The notes beneath the pieces were generated by a model. The model saw only the letters and a program-made list of their open reading frames with translations. It did not search any database and was not told the origin of the DNA. Source: Phycisphaeraceae bacterium (GTDB lineage Bacteria > Planctomycetota > Phycisphaerae > Phycisphaerales > SM1A02). Taken from it: DNA of 64,000 nucleotides. The stretch lies in contig JAHBWY010000003.1 of NCBI GenBank assembly GCA_019636735.1, forward strand, positions 62,001 to 126,000. The letters run 5' to 3'. Shown here piece after piece: positions 34,564 to 48,480 of the stretch. The position numbers were made by a program, and so were the translations under genes. Each line of letters starts with the position of its first letter. Position 1 is the first letter of the stretch.

Positions 34564-37293
34564 GTGGCGAAGGGCACCACACTCAATCGGCCAGCGCTCA
34601 TCGCAGCGCTTGCGGTGACGGCGCTGGTGCTGCTCCTCGAGCGCCTTGGCAGCCTCGCATCGCTGGAAGGGGCGCTGCTCGATGCCCGCTTCACCTATGG
34701 CCGCTCGGCGCCGCGTCCGATCTCCGATCGGATCGTGCTCGTCGGCATCGACGACAGCTCCATCGAGGATGTTGGTCGCTGGCCCTGGCCTCGTTCCCTT
34801 CAGGCGAAGGGCATCGACGAGATCCGGCGCGCCGGAGCCGCCGTGGTGGCCTTCGATATCCTGTACGACGCGCCGAGCTTCGCCCCGGATGAGGACGAGG
34901 CGTTGGCGCTCGCCATCGAGCGCTGCCAAGGGGTGGTCGGAGCCAACTCCGATCCGATCGATTTTGTCGACGGCGCGTGGGTGAATGCGGATCAATCGAC
35001 GGCGCTGGGGCGATTGCTCGCGCTCCTTGGGGAGTCAGCGGCGCTCCCGACCGAGGCCGCCATTCGACAAGCAAGCCTCGACGACAAGTGGTCGCGGCGC
35101 TTCACGGAAACTCCGACTCGCTTCCGTGAACTGGCTGCGTGGATCAGGCTCGGGGCCCTGCGCTCCGCGGGCACTCTCCCGGGGAGCTTCGAGGATTTCA
35201 CCCGGGCCATCGGCATTCCCGATGACTTCAGCGGCGCGGCGGCCCGGATCGTGGCGCAGCGGATCTGGGAGAGGGACCGCGCATGGCAAGCCCTTGCGAA
35301 ATGGATGCCACCTGCCTCCGGGCCTCCATCGCCGAAGGAGACGCCGCCCATTCTCACCATTGCGCGCCGTGCAGGGGGCGTCGGCATGGTCTTCGGCGAA
35401 CCGGACTCCGATGGCCAGATGCGGCGGGTCCATCCCTTCATCACCACGCCAGGAGGCGACTGCCTGCAACTCGGCATTGCCGCCGCCGCGCGCTTCATGC
35501 AAGTCGATCCGCAGCGGGTCAGCGTCAGCTCGGAGCGCGTGCAGGTGGGTGATCGAGGAGTCCCACTGCTCGACGGGATGATCGTCGTCGACTGGCCGAC
35601 GGCGATGTTCACCGATCGATCGGCCCTTCGCGGTGGCGGTGAGCGACGACCCGCCATTCCCTTTGGCACGCTCGTGCGCGTGGCACAGATCCGTGACGCC
35701 GCGGAGCGCAACGAGGCCGCGTGGCAGGCCCTGGTCCCGGAGCTCGCGCCGCTCGTGCAATTGCCCGAAGAGTCACTACGGACCTTGCCGCTCTCCACGG
35801 AGTTGCGTGCGAAGGTTCTCGATGAGATCGACTTCTTCCTCGGTGATGACGAGGCGGCGACGACGGCCGACGGCCTTGACCCCACGCTCGAGGTGCCAGC
35901 CAAGGGCAAGAGCGATGAAGAGAGCGAGGAAGCGCGCGGGCTCTACATCGCCCGCCTGCTGCGGGCTGCACGCGAACTCATGGACCTGATCCCGACGCGG
36001 CGCGAAGAACTCGCCGCGGCCGAGGCGGTGCAGCGGCAGCTTCTCGAAGGTCGCATCGTGTTCATCGGCTTCGTGGCCACGGCCATCGCGGCGGATCAGA
36101 TCAACTCTCCCTTCGGCTATCGAACGCCCGGTGTCTATGTCCATGCGGCGGTCGCGAACATGGCGCTTGAGGGCCGTGGGTTGCGCTTTGCTCCGGCGTG
36201 GTCGGAGCCGCTGGCCACGCTTTTGCTCGGCATTCTGAGTGCGCTCGCGGCGGCCCGGATGACGGCGGGGCGCGGGGCGCTCGCCTCGCTCGGCGCCCTT
36301 GTCGTGTATGCCGCGGTGGCGTGGACCCTCTTCGCTCCCGCCTCACTGGTGATCCCGATGGCCGGTCCGATCATCGGTGGCTTTGCAAGCTGGGTCGCGG
36401 GAGTCGCGCTGGTCGCGGTCATCAGTCAGCGCGAGCGAGCGAAGATCATTCGCCAGTTCCGAGCCCGAGTCTCCTCCGAGCTGGTCGAGCGCCTGACGGG
36501 CGACCCCGATGCCCTGAGCGTGAGGGGTGCCGAGCGCGAGATCACCGTGCTCTTCGGCGACCTCGCCGGATTCACCACGCTTTCGGAGCAACTCGGCGGG
36601 CCGCAGGTCGTCTCGACGCTTAATCGCTACATGGGCGCCCTCACGCGCGGTCTCACGGCGCGGCGCGCCTATGTCAACAAGTTCCTCGGTGATGGCCTGC
36701 TCGCCTTCTGGTCCGCCTTCGGCGCGGAGCCCGATCAATGCTCGCTGGCGATCGAGAGCGCCGGCGTCTGCCAGCAGGAGGTGGCGCAACTCGGTGAATC
36801 CCCGGAGTTCCGAGAGCGTCCTCGCATCAGGCTCAGGCTCGGCATTGCGACCGGCCGCGCCGTCGTTGGGGACTGCGGGGCGCCGCCTGACCTCAATGAC
36901 TACACGGCGATCGGCGATGTGGTGAATCTCGCCTCGCGCCTGGAGAGTGCCAACAAGCAGTTCGGAACAAGTGTGCTCATTGACGGGCGAACCGCGTCGG
37001 CGGCCGGCGGGAGCGCGAAGGGGAGTCTCCTGCGCCTCGGCCGCGTGGTCGTGGTGGGCCAGAGTGTGCCCGTTGAGATCTTCACCATGGTGGACCCCGA
37101 CTTCCCTGAAACCGCGCGTTGCGCCGTGACGGCTGCCGTCGAAGTCTTCGAGCGAGGTGAGCGCCGCGAGGCGATCGCCGCATGGCAGGAGGTCGAACGA
37201 GCGGGTGCGCCCTCGATGGCAAAGCCCTTTCTCGCCGCCCTCGCCGATGAAGAAGAGCCCTGTGACGGCGTGCTGCGCCTGCGGGCGAAGTGA
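34564..37293 (+). CDS. CHASE2-domain adenylate cyclase
   Basis: 909 residues. An N-terminal helix is followed by an extracytoplasmic CHASE2 domain (about 40-540: ARFTYGR, VLVGIDDSSIEDVGRWPWPR, then INSPFGYRTPGVYVHA). A membrane block (about 543-620) follows, and a cytoplasmic class III cyclase ends it. The cyclase (about 655-850) has both metal aspartates (VLFGDLAGFTTL and NKFLGDGLLAF), a Lys at the base-selecting site in NKFLGD that favours ATP, and NLASRLESANKQFG with transition-state Asn and Arg. GTG 34564 is the start; TATGCT lies 8 bases upstream. CHASE2 senses unknown extracellular cues, and its neighbours are the FecR-repeat proteins, so they may be its input. The opposite strand beyond it carries the SpoIIE phosphatase. 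Confidence 0.9.
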   Translation: MAKGTTLNRPALIAALAVTALVLLLERLGSLASLEGALLDARFTYGRSAPRPISDRIVLVGIDDSSIEDVGRWPWPRSLQAKGIDEIRRAGAAVVAFDILYDAPSFAPDEDEALALAIERCQGVVGANSDPIDFVDGAWVNADQSTALGRLLALLGESAALPTEAAIRQASLDDKWSRRFTETPTRFRELAAWIRLGALRSAGTLPGSFEDFTRAIGIPDDFSGAAARIVAQRIWERDRAWQALAKWMPPASGPPSPKETPPILTIARRAGGVGMVFGEPDSDGQMRRVHPFITTPGGDCLQLGIAAAARFMQVDPQRVSVSSERVQVGDRGVPLLDGMIVVDWPTAMFTDRSALRGGGERRPAIPFGTLVRVAQIRDAAERNEAAWQALVPELAPLVQLPEESLRTLPLSTELRAKVLDEIDFFLGDDEAATTADGLDPTLEVPAKGKSDEESEEARGLYIARLLRAARELMDLIPTRREELAAAEAVQRQLLEGRIVFIGFVATAIAADQINSPFGYRTPGVYVHAAVANMALEGRGLRFAPAWSEPLATLLLGILSALAAARMTAGRGALASLGALVVYAAVAWTLFAPASLVIPMAGPIIGGFASWVAGVALVAVISQRERAKIIRQFRARVSSELVERLTGDPDALSVRGAEREITVLFGDLAGFTTLSEQLGGPQVVSTLNRYMGALTRGLTARRAYVNKFLGDGLLAFWSAFGAEPDQCSLAIESAGVCQQEVAQLGESPEFRERPRIRLRLGIATGRAVVGDCGAPPDLNDYTAIGDVVNLASRLESANKQFGTSVLIDGRTASAAGGSAKGSLLRLGRVVVVGQSVPVEIFTMVDPDFPETARCAVTAAVEVFERGERREAIAAWQEVERAGAPSMAKPFLAALADEEEPCDGVLRLRAK

Positions 37294-37321
37294 GCGCCGG
37301 CCTCTCGATCAGCCCTCTTGG

Positions 37322-38686
37322 TCAGCTCGGCTGGCGGATCAGGATGATGCCGGTGCGATCATCCGCAGGTGGACCGTGGTGGGTGTGCTCGAGGACGGCA
37401 TCTCCGATCGCGCGGAGAAGCGCATCGGCGCTGGAGTTCGCCATGCTCCGGACGATCGCCTCGACGCCCTCCTGTCCGAACTGGCGTCCCTCGGGTGACT
37501 CGGCCTCATAGAAGCCGTCGGTCAGCGCGAGCACCATGTCACCGGAATCGAGAGTCAGGCTCGTGACCGTGACGGGATCGTCCCACTCGAAGACGCCGAA
37601 GGGCGGACCGTCGGTCGCCAGCACCTCGAAGGTGTCGGCGGCGCGGCGATAGATGAGAAGCGGACCCTGCCCTGCGGAAAAGCTCTCGACGGCTCCCGTG
37701 GCGGGCTCGATCCGCGCGAGCCAGGCGGTCACAAATCGCCCGCCGGGAAGATCCTCGCAGAGCTGGCCGTTGGTCTCTTCCGCGATCCGCGCGAGAGACT
37801 GCCCGAGGCGCACGCCGAGTCGCACCATGCCGCGCGTCTGCATGCTCGACAGCGCAGCACCGATGCCGTGACCTGTCGCATCGGCGAGAAGGAGCTGCAC
37901 CGCATCGGGCGCCTCATCGGGACGCGCCACCTCTCCGCTGCGCAGTGCGAGCACATCGTACGCATCGCCTCCGCACTGGTCCGCGGGCACGCTCGTCGCA
38001 GCAATGTCGAAGCCGGAGATCGTCGGAAGATCGCTCGGAAATGTCTGCTGCTGAATGGTGCGGGCCACGAGCAGATCGCGTTCCATGCGATCTCGGGCGA
38101 GGCGATCCTCCATGAGGCGCCCTCGCTTGATCGCCACCGCCGCGTTGGCCGCAAGGCCCTCGGCGACGATTTCATCGGCCCGATCAAAGGCGCCATCCAC
38201 CTTGTTCAGCACCTGCGCCACCCCGACCAGGTTGCGCTCATGATCAATCAGCGGAATGGCGAGTATGGTGCGCGTTCGAAATCCGGTCGCGAGATCGACC
38301 GAACGATTGAATCGCTCGTCGGCGTAGGCGTCGGGAATGTTGACGACCTGAAGCGAGGTCGCAGCCGCCCCGGCGATGCCGCGCTGGGCGGGAATGCGAA
38401 TGACGGTTGGCGGCGGGGGTGCACCGTCGAGCACCGACGCCTTGGTGCCGTCGCCGATGCCATGGGCCACGGCGGTGAAGAGCTCATCGGTGTTTCCGTC
38501 ATACTCAAAGACCGTCGCCCGCTCGGCCCGCAGCAGATCGCGCAGCGCGTCGATGACCAGTTGAAGGACACTCTCGAGGTCGCCGCTCTCGGCCAGCCGA
38601 CGGGAGACCGTCAGCAGCTTCGAAACGGTCTCGGCCGGGAGCCGGGAGAGATCCGGTCCCGTCGTGTCCTGTCGTGGCCGGGGCAT
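37322..38686 (-). CDS. GAF-domain SpoIIE-type serine phosphatase (PP2C family)
   Basis: 454 residues. A GAF sensor domain (about 25-190, ending in IPLIDHERNLVGVAQVLNK) is followed by a PP2C/SpoIIE phosphatase domain (about 220-454). The metal-binding aspartates of the family are visible in ADQCGGDAYDVL, LLLADATGHGIG and LALTDGFYEAESPEG. Such proteins usually dephosphorylate anti-sigma-factor antagonists (partner switching), but no STAS or RsbW-like protein is in view. ATG 38686 was chosen because the open frame to 38830 overlaps the ABC transporter gene; the gap then becomes 106 bases. It is convergent with the cyclase gene, 29 bases away. Confidence 0.86.
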   Translation of the reverse strand: MPRPRQDTTGPDLSRLPAETVSKLLTVSRRLAESGDLESVLQLVIDALRDLLRAERATVFEYDGNTDELFTAVAHGIGDGTKASVLDGAPPPPTVIRIPAQRGIAGAAATSLQVVNIPDAYADERFNRSVDLATGFRTRTILAIPLIDHERNLVGVAQVLNKVDGAFDRADEIVAEGLAANAAVAIKRGRLMEDRLARDRMERDLLVARTIQQQTFPSDLPTISGFDIAATSVPADQCGGDAYDVLALRSGEVARPDEAPDAVQLLLADATGHGIGAALSSMQTRGMVRLGVRLGQSLARIAEETNGQLCEDLPGGRFVTAWLARIEPATGAVESFSAGQGPLLIYRRAADTFEVLATDGPPFGVFEWDDPVTVTSLTLDSGDMVLALTDGFYEAESPEGRQFGQEGVEAIVRSMANSSADALLRAIGDAVLEHTHHGPPADDRTGIILIRQPS

Positions 38687-38792
38687 GAAGGGGGGATTCT
38701 CCGCGACAACGCGCCCCGCGGCAAGCGGTGCCGACAGCGATTCCGCTCGGGCGCTCGCGAGAGTCTTGCATACCCACGCCCGAGTCACGCGA

Positions 38793-40645
38793 TCAACCGG
38801 CCAGAACTGAGGCTCCGCGCTCCTCCTCAAACTGCTGGAGATAGAGTCGCCGGTAGTGCCCCTCGGGGATCGTCATGAGCAGGTCGTGCGGGCCATCCTC
38901 GAGCACACGACCGCCGGCCACGAAGAGAATCCGATCGGCCCGACGCACCGTCGAGAGTCGATGGGCGATGACCACGCTGATCCGACCGCGCAGGACCTCG
39001 TCGATGGCCGCCTGGATGGTGCGCTCGGTCTCCGCATCGACGGAGCTCGTCGCCTCATCCATGATGAAGATGGAGGGGTCGCGCAGCACCGTCCGCGCGA
39101 GTGAGACGAGTTGTCTCTGGCCCTGCGAGAGGCGCTCGCCGCCTTCACCGACCATGAACTCCCATCCTCCGGGAAGTCGCTCGACGAAGCGATCGGCGCC
39201 GACGCGCGAAGCAGCGCGAATGATCTCCTCCATCGATGCGTCGAGGCGACCAAAGCGGATGTTGGCGGCGATGGTGTCGTTGAAGAGCCAGGGTGTCTGC
39301 TGCACGACGCCGAGGCTCCGATGGAGCCACGAGAGTGAGCGGTCGCGCTGGTCAATGCCACCGAGCAGGATGCGTCCGGAGTTCGGTTCGTAGAAGCGGC
39401 AGAGGAGACTGGCGATGGTCGTCTTCCCGCCACCGGTAGGACCGACGAGAGCCACGGTCTGTCCCGGCTCGATGACGAGCGAGAGGTCGTCGATGATCGG
39501 CTGGCCCTCGACATAGTGGAAGGAGACGCCTTCGAACTCGATGCGCCCGGGGTTGAGCGGCCCGCCGTCGTCGGCCGCTCCGGGCACGGGCGAACGGCGC
39601 TGCATATCGATGCGTGCGACCACCTCGGGCGAGTCGCAGATGTCCGGCTCGGTGTCGATGAGGGACTGGACACGCTCCGCCGCCGCCTGCGCTGAGAGCA
39701 GATCGGCGAAGCGCTGGGCGAGATCCTGCGCGGGGTACATGAAGAGCAGGGCGTACTGGCAGAACGCGATGAGCGCGCCGGTCGAGAGCTCGCCGGAACC
39801 AACCAAGCCTCCGCCGACGCTCGCCGCGAGCGCCACTCCGATCGCGGTGATCGTCGAGACGACAGGGGTGTAAATGGCTCCCTGAAGGGCATGACGCGTG
39901 CTCCAGAGTTGCATCTCATCGGCCTTCGCACCGAACTCCTCCGAGGCCTGGCGCTCGCGGACGAGCGCCTTCGTGGTGCGCATGCCCGCGATCGACTCGG
40001 CGAAGTTCGCGGTGAGAATCGAGTTCAGGCGACGCGATCGCCGCGAGCTGTGCACCATGATCCGAGCGAACATGAAGCTGGAGACGATGAGCACCGGCAC
40101 GGTGATCAGGACCACGAGCGCGAGGCTCGGGCGCATCCAGAGCATCGCGACGATCGCCGCCGACATCAGCGCGCTCGCCCAGAAGAGGTCGAGAATGACC
40201 CACGGCGCTATCGAACTCACCCGCGTGCAGTCGCTCGTCAGGCGCGAGAGGAGCCATCCCACGGGGCGCCGGTCGAAGTAGGCGAAGGGCAACTGCTGGA
40301 GGCGACCGAAGGCGTCCTCACGGAGATCGAAGGCGAGACCCGAGGCGAGTCGTCCCGCGGCATCGATGAAGGAGAAGACACCCGCGCAGAAGATCGCCGC
40401 GAGTAGGAGCCAGAGGGCGCCGAGCCAGGCGACCTTGGCCGTCAGGCCATGCTCCATCACCTCGTTGAGGAGCGCCGCATTGACCAGTGGTCTGAGCCCT
40501 TCGATGATGGCGATGCCGATTCCGCCCGAGATCAATCCGGCGAGCGGGCCGCGGTACTTGAGCGTGCGCCGCGCGAGACGCCGCCAGAGCGTCCAGTCGA
40601 GGCGATCGACATCGTCGCCGGTGATGTCCAGGTCATCGGCGCCGC

Positions 40646-40649
<4 letters not shown>
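38793..40649 (-). CDS. ABC exporter half-transporter (consensus Walker B Glu)
   Basis: 618 residues with a type IV ABC exporter layout: six transmembrane helices (about 40-330) then an ATPase domain. Walker A is GPTGGGKTTIAS (about 403-414), the signature is LSQGQRQLVSLA, and Walker B is IFIMDEATSSVD with the catalytic Glu. It overlaps the next half-transporter by 4 bases (ATGA at 40646-40649), so the two are made together as a heterodimer. Its signature differs from LSGGQ at one position. Lipid or drug export is the usual role for this subfamily. A drug, lipid or peptide substrate cannot be told from the sequence. Confidence 0.88.
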
Positions 40650-44896
<4,247 letters not shown>

Positions 44897-45109
44897 GGCG
44901 GGGAACGATAGCCATGTCCCGCTCGCGATGCGCCCCGCAGCCGCCTCGCGCGCCGAGGGAGCCGCCACGCTCCGCCGACCCGACAGCCGTCACAGCCGGC
45001 ATGACCCGATGCCCGAGTTGCGGCACGCGCCAGCACCGGTGGCGAGGCCGCCGTTGCAGGCCGATCTCCCCATGGGGCCGCATTGATCGCCCCGAGGAGT
45101 CCCTTGCGC

Positions 45110-45889
45110 ATGGACAAGTCAAGCATCATTGGCGCCTTCATCGGTACGGCCGCTCTCTTCTGGGTGCTCTGGCGCGCAAGCGAAGGGCACTGGGTGATGT
45201 TCTGGTCGGAGAAGGGCTTCGTGGCCGTTCTCGGCGGCACCATCAGCGTGGTGCTGATGGCCATGCCGATGGACAAGCTCCGTTGCGTTCCCGGCTACAT
45301 CAGGCGCTTCCTCTTCCATAAGGGAACATCGCCCGACGACACGGTGCGCACCATGAGCCGACTCAGCGAGAAGGCGCGCCGCGAGGGCGTGCTCGCGCTG
45401 GAGCCGGAACTGGAGACGATCGAGGATCCCTTCCTCCAGCAGGGCCTTCGCATGGCCGTGGACGGGGCCGACGAGGAGACGATTGAATCCACGCTGCGGC
45501 TCGAGATCATGGCGATGCAGGAGCGCCACAAGGCGGGCAAGAAGTTCTTCGACCTCGTGAAGCTCTACGGTCCGGGCTACGGCCTGGTGGCGACGCTGAT
45601 TGGACAGATCGGCATGTTCGGCAACCTCGGCGGCGATGTCGAAGTACTCGGCCACATGCTCGCGGTCGCCGTCACGGCGACGATGTACGGCTGCATCCTC
45701 GCGAATGCGATCGCCGGACCGATCGGCGACAAGCTCTCTCTCCGAAGCAGCGAGGAGATCGTCTCCAAGGAGATGATGCTCCAGGGCATTCTCTCGATCC
45801 AGGCGGGCGACAACCCCCGCGCCACGCAGGACAAGATGCTCGCCTTCGTGCCGCAGGCAATCCGCGTGCAGCACCGCAAGGCGGCGTGA
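45110..45889 (+). CDS. motA: Flagellar motor stator protein MotA
   Basis: MotA is the ring-forming stator subunit that drives the flagellar motor with MotB, using ion flow through the inner membrane. The 259-residue protein has helices at about 5-25, 30-50, 150-170 and 178-200. The family signature is YGPGYGLVATLIGQIGMFGN with a following VTATMYGCILANAI pore helix. Cytoplasmic charged loop residues lie between helices 2 and 3. ATG 45110 was chosen; GAGGAG lies 10 bases upstream and the earlier start at 45083 adds nine unlike residues. motB follows after 28 bases. Confidence 0.92.
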   Translation: MDKSSIIGAFIGTAALFWVLWRASEGHWVMFWSEKGFVAVLGGTISVVLMAMPMDKLRCVPGYIRRFLFHKGTSPDDTVRTMSRLSEKARREGVLALEPELETIEDPFLQQGLRMAVDGADEETIESTLRLEIMAMQERHKAGKKFFDLVKLYGPGYGLVATLIGQIGMFGNLGGDVEVLGHMLAVAVTATMYGCILANAIAGPIGDKLSLRSSEEIVSKEMMLQGILSIQAGDNPRATQDKMLAFVPQAIRVQHRKAA

Positions 45890-45917
45890 TCCCGTTGAAG
45901 CGATCGCAGGTGACTTC

Positions 45918-46811
45918 ATGAGCGATGCACCCAGGAAGAAGGAGGAGGTCGAGGTGGTGGTGAGCGGCGGCGAACGCCCCGCTCGCAAGAAGCACCACTT
46001 CTCCCCGGGCCATCCCGAGTATCACGAGGGTGCGCCTGAGTGGCTCATCAGCTTCGCCGACATGGTGATGCTGATGATGGGCTTCTTCGTCATCCTCTTT
46101 GCCCTCAACTTCACGCCGAAGCAGTCGGCCGCGCAGTCGCAGTCGCCGGATGATGGCTCCGAGCAGCAGCCGACCCCGGACATGATCGACTTCGCGATCG
46201 CCGTGCGGAAGGCCTTCAACAACGAGGTCGATCTCGCAAGCACCAATCCGAAGGACAAGCCGCTCATCGACCGCATTCTCGCCCGCCAGTCCGGCGCCGG
46301 TGAAGCGCGCGACGAGGGCGAAGCGGGGCGAGAGCGCGAAGTGCGCTCCATTCGTCCAGCCCCGCGCTTCGGCACAGGTGCCAGCGTGACCTTTGCGGAT
46401 CAGAGCGCCGAACTCACCGCCGAAGATGCCCAGATGCTCGCGTCGCTCGCGCGCAATCTCCGCGGTCTTCAGAGTGTCATCGAAGTCCGCGGCCACGCCT
46501 CGGCGTCGGAAGCGTTCCGGGAGCCCGAGCGCGCCATGCGCCTGGGCTTTGAGCGTGGCTTCGCTGTCGCCGAGATCCTCGCTCGCGAAGGCGTCCAGTG
46601 GCGTCGCCTGCGAGTGACGAGCGAGGGTGATCACGATCGGGTCGCACCGTTCCCGCGCGACCCGGCCGACGATCGCCGCAATGCCCGTGCCGAAATCCTC
46701 GTCCTCGACCAGGTGGCAGGCGACCCGATTCCGACTCGGCCGACGACTGCTGGATCACCTGATGCGTCCGGAAACGACTCCCCGGAAAGCGGACCGTTGC
46801 CAGGACGGTGA
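45918..46811 (+). CDS. motB: Flagellar motor stator protein MotB
   Basis: 297 residues. A single N-terminal transmembrane helix carries the ion-binding aspartate in SFADMVMLMMGFFVILFALN (Asp near residue 48). The periplasmic OmpA-like domain (about 150-275) holds SVTFADQSAELTAEDAQML and VIEVRGHASASEAF, then RAEILVLDQ. It anchors the stator to peptidoglycan; with MurC present at the window edge this fits. Its very acidic, Gln/Ser-rich linker (about 68-90) and Pro-rich tail are usual for the family. It is coexpressed with motA. No sigma-54 promoter was found before the pair. Confidence 0.92.
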   Translation: MSDAPRKKEEVEVVVSGGERPARKKHHFSPGHPEYHEGAPEWLISFADMVMLMMGFFVILFALNFTPKQSAAQSQSPDDGSEQQPTPDMIDFAIAVRKAFNNEVDLASTNPKDKPLIDRILARQSGAGEARDEGEAGREREVRSIRPAPRFGTGASVTFADQSAELTAEDAQMLASLARNLRGLQSVIEVRGHASASEAFREPERAMRLGFERGFAVAEILAREGVQWRRLRVTSEGDHDRVAPFPRDPADDRRNARAEILVLDQVAGDPIPTRPTTAGSPDASGNDSPESGPLPGR

Positions 46812-46853
46812 TGGATGCTAGCCTTCGGGAGTCCCCTCCCGAGAGCACACTCC

Positions 46854-48443
46854 ATGATCAAGATGGTCAAGACTCGCCTTGCAACCCCAATTCGGGCCAA
46901 AGCCATCGTCACCTTGGCCGTGTCCGCGACCTGCATCGGCGGTGCCGCGACCTTCGCCTCTGACATCGGTTTCGGGGACCTCGTTGACCGACTCGGTGCG
47001 GATCAGGTTCCGACCGGCGCGGGTGTCAATGTGAGCCAGACCGAGGTGATTGCCGGAGGTGCCTACGGGCCATGGCAGGATGATCCCGAGTTCTCGACGA
47101 TCACCTTCACCGCCATGAGCGGGTCGCCGGGAGTGAGCGGTCACGCCACGGAGGTCGCCAAGAACTTCTACGGCAACACGGTCAGCATCGCGCCGGGCAT
47201 ACCCGGTGTCTGGCTTTACGAGGTCAACAGCTTCCTGAACTCCTATCTGCGCGTGGGGCAGGGGAACTCTGCCTTGCCGCTGGTTCCGCCCGGCGGGGTT
47301 CGCATCTTCAATCACAGTTGGATCGGGAGCGCCGGCAGTGCGACCGACAACGATGTGAATCGCCGCGCCGACTTCGCGATGAATCGGGACGACACGCTCT
47401 TCATCGCTGGCCTGAACAACACGCTCGGGACGCCGCCGCCACTGATGAACTCCATGTTCAACGGCCTCTCCGTGGGGCGCGCCGATGGAGTTCACAGCTA
47501 CGGCAATGTCGCGGCGGGGGATGTGCCCGGTCGCATGAAGCCCGAGATTGTCGCCCCGGGGTCGGCCACGAGTTGGACGGCGCCCATCGTCGGATCGGTG
47601 GCGGCGCTTCTCTACGAGACGGCCAACACGCTGCCGCTGTCCGCCAATCCCAATGCGCGCAAGGGCGTGGTGATCAAGAGCGCCATCATGGCGGGTGCGC
47701 ATCGTCGCGCCGGGTGGACGAACAACCCGGTGCTCTCAGGTCCCAATCGAGGTGTCGCGGCGAAGCCGCTCGACACCATCTATGGCGCCGATGTCGTCAA
47801 CATCAATCGAGCTCACCTCATCCTGACCGCCGGTGAACAGGAGGGTTCGGCCACGGTTCCCTCGTCGCCCTCGATCGGTGCCCGCGGCTGGGACTATCGC
47901 TCCATGCTGCCGAACACCACCGTCTACTACCGCTTCACGCTCACCGAGGCGGTCGAGGATGTCAGCATCCTCGTCACATGGAATCGCGCATTCGGCTCGA
48001 CCATTTCTGCGGGCATCCCCGGCAACCTCGATCTTCGCCTCTTCAAGGTTCTGCCGGGCGCCACGGACCTGCTTCCGCTCACCGGCGATGCTGGGATCGG
48101 CGTCTTCGATGCGGGCAATGTCGCCTCGCTGAGCACGGTGGACAATGTCGAGCTGCTCTTCCTGCGGGATCTGGCCGCAGGGGAGTATGTCATCGAGCTC
48201 AAGCGGGTCGATGCCGCCGGTATCGCGGTGCAGACCGCTCTCTCCTGGATCATGCCTGAGACACCTGAGACTCCTCCCCCGGTGCCCGGCGATGTCAACG
48301 GCGACGGCATCGTGAACGGAGCGGACATCGCCATCGTGCTCGGAAGCTGGGGCGTCTGCATCGGTTGCGCTGCGGACCTGAACGGTGACGGCGTTGTCGA
48401 TGGCGCGGATCTCTCGGTCGTGCTCGGCAACTGGTCGAGCTGA
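46854..48443 (+). CDS. Subtilisin-like secreted protein with dockerin-like tail
   Basis: 529 residues, beginning with a signal peptide (about 1-37, ending ATFASDI). The subtilase fold is recognisable but altered. GAGVNVSQTEVI replaces the usual GxGVxVAVxD strand, putting Glu (about residue 62) where the catalytic Asp should be. GHATEVAKNFYG gives the His (about 98), and SATSWTAPIVGSVAALL gives the Ser (about 240). A C-terminal beta domain follows, then two calcium-loop repeats: GDVNGDGIVNGADIAIVLGSW and DLNGDGVVDGADLSVVLGNW. The ATG at 46854 fits the signal peptide; 46815 is open upstream. It starts 43 bases after motB but is probably independent. It could be an active protease with Glu or a catalytically dead relative. 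Confidence 0.65.
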   Translation: MIKMVKTRLATPIRAKAIVTLAVSATCIGGAATFASDIGFGDLVDRLGADQVPTGAGVNVSQTEVIAGGAYGPWQDDPEFSTITFTAMSGSPGVSGHATEVAKNFYGNTVSIAPGIPGVWLYEVNSFLNSYLRVGQGNSALPLVPPGGVRIFNHSWIGSAGSATDNDVNRRADFAMNRDDTLFIAGLNNTLGTPPPLMNSMFNGLSVGRADGVHSYGNVAAGDVPGRMKPEIVAPGSATSWTAPIVGSVAALLYETANTLPLSANPNARKGVVIKSAIMAGAHRRAGWTNNPVLSGPNRGVAAKPLDTIYGADVVNINRAHLILTAGEQEGSATVPSSPSIGARGWDYRSMLPNTTVYYRFTLTEAVEDVSILVTWNRAFGSTISAGIPGNLDLRLFKVLPGATDLLPLTGDAGIGVFDAGNVASLSTVDNVELLFLRDLAAGEYVIELKRVDAAGIAVQTALSWIMPETPETPPPVPGDVNGDGIVNGADIAIVLGSWGVCIGCAADLNGDGVVDGADLSVVLGNWSS

Positions 48444-48480
48444 CGCGCTCTGAACCGTTGGCCCGTATTCTCCGCACGCG

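Noticed and set aside
45041..45060. Sigma-54-like site before motA
   Set aside because: GG and GC lie 15 bases apart instead of 12, so it cannot be a sigma-54 promoter.
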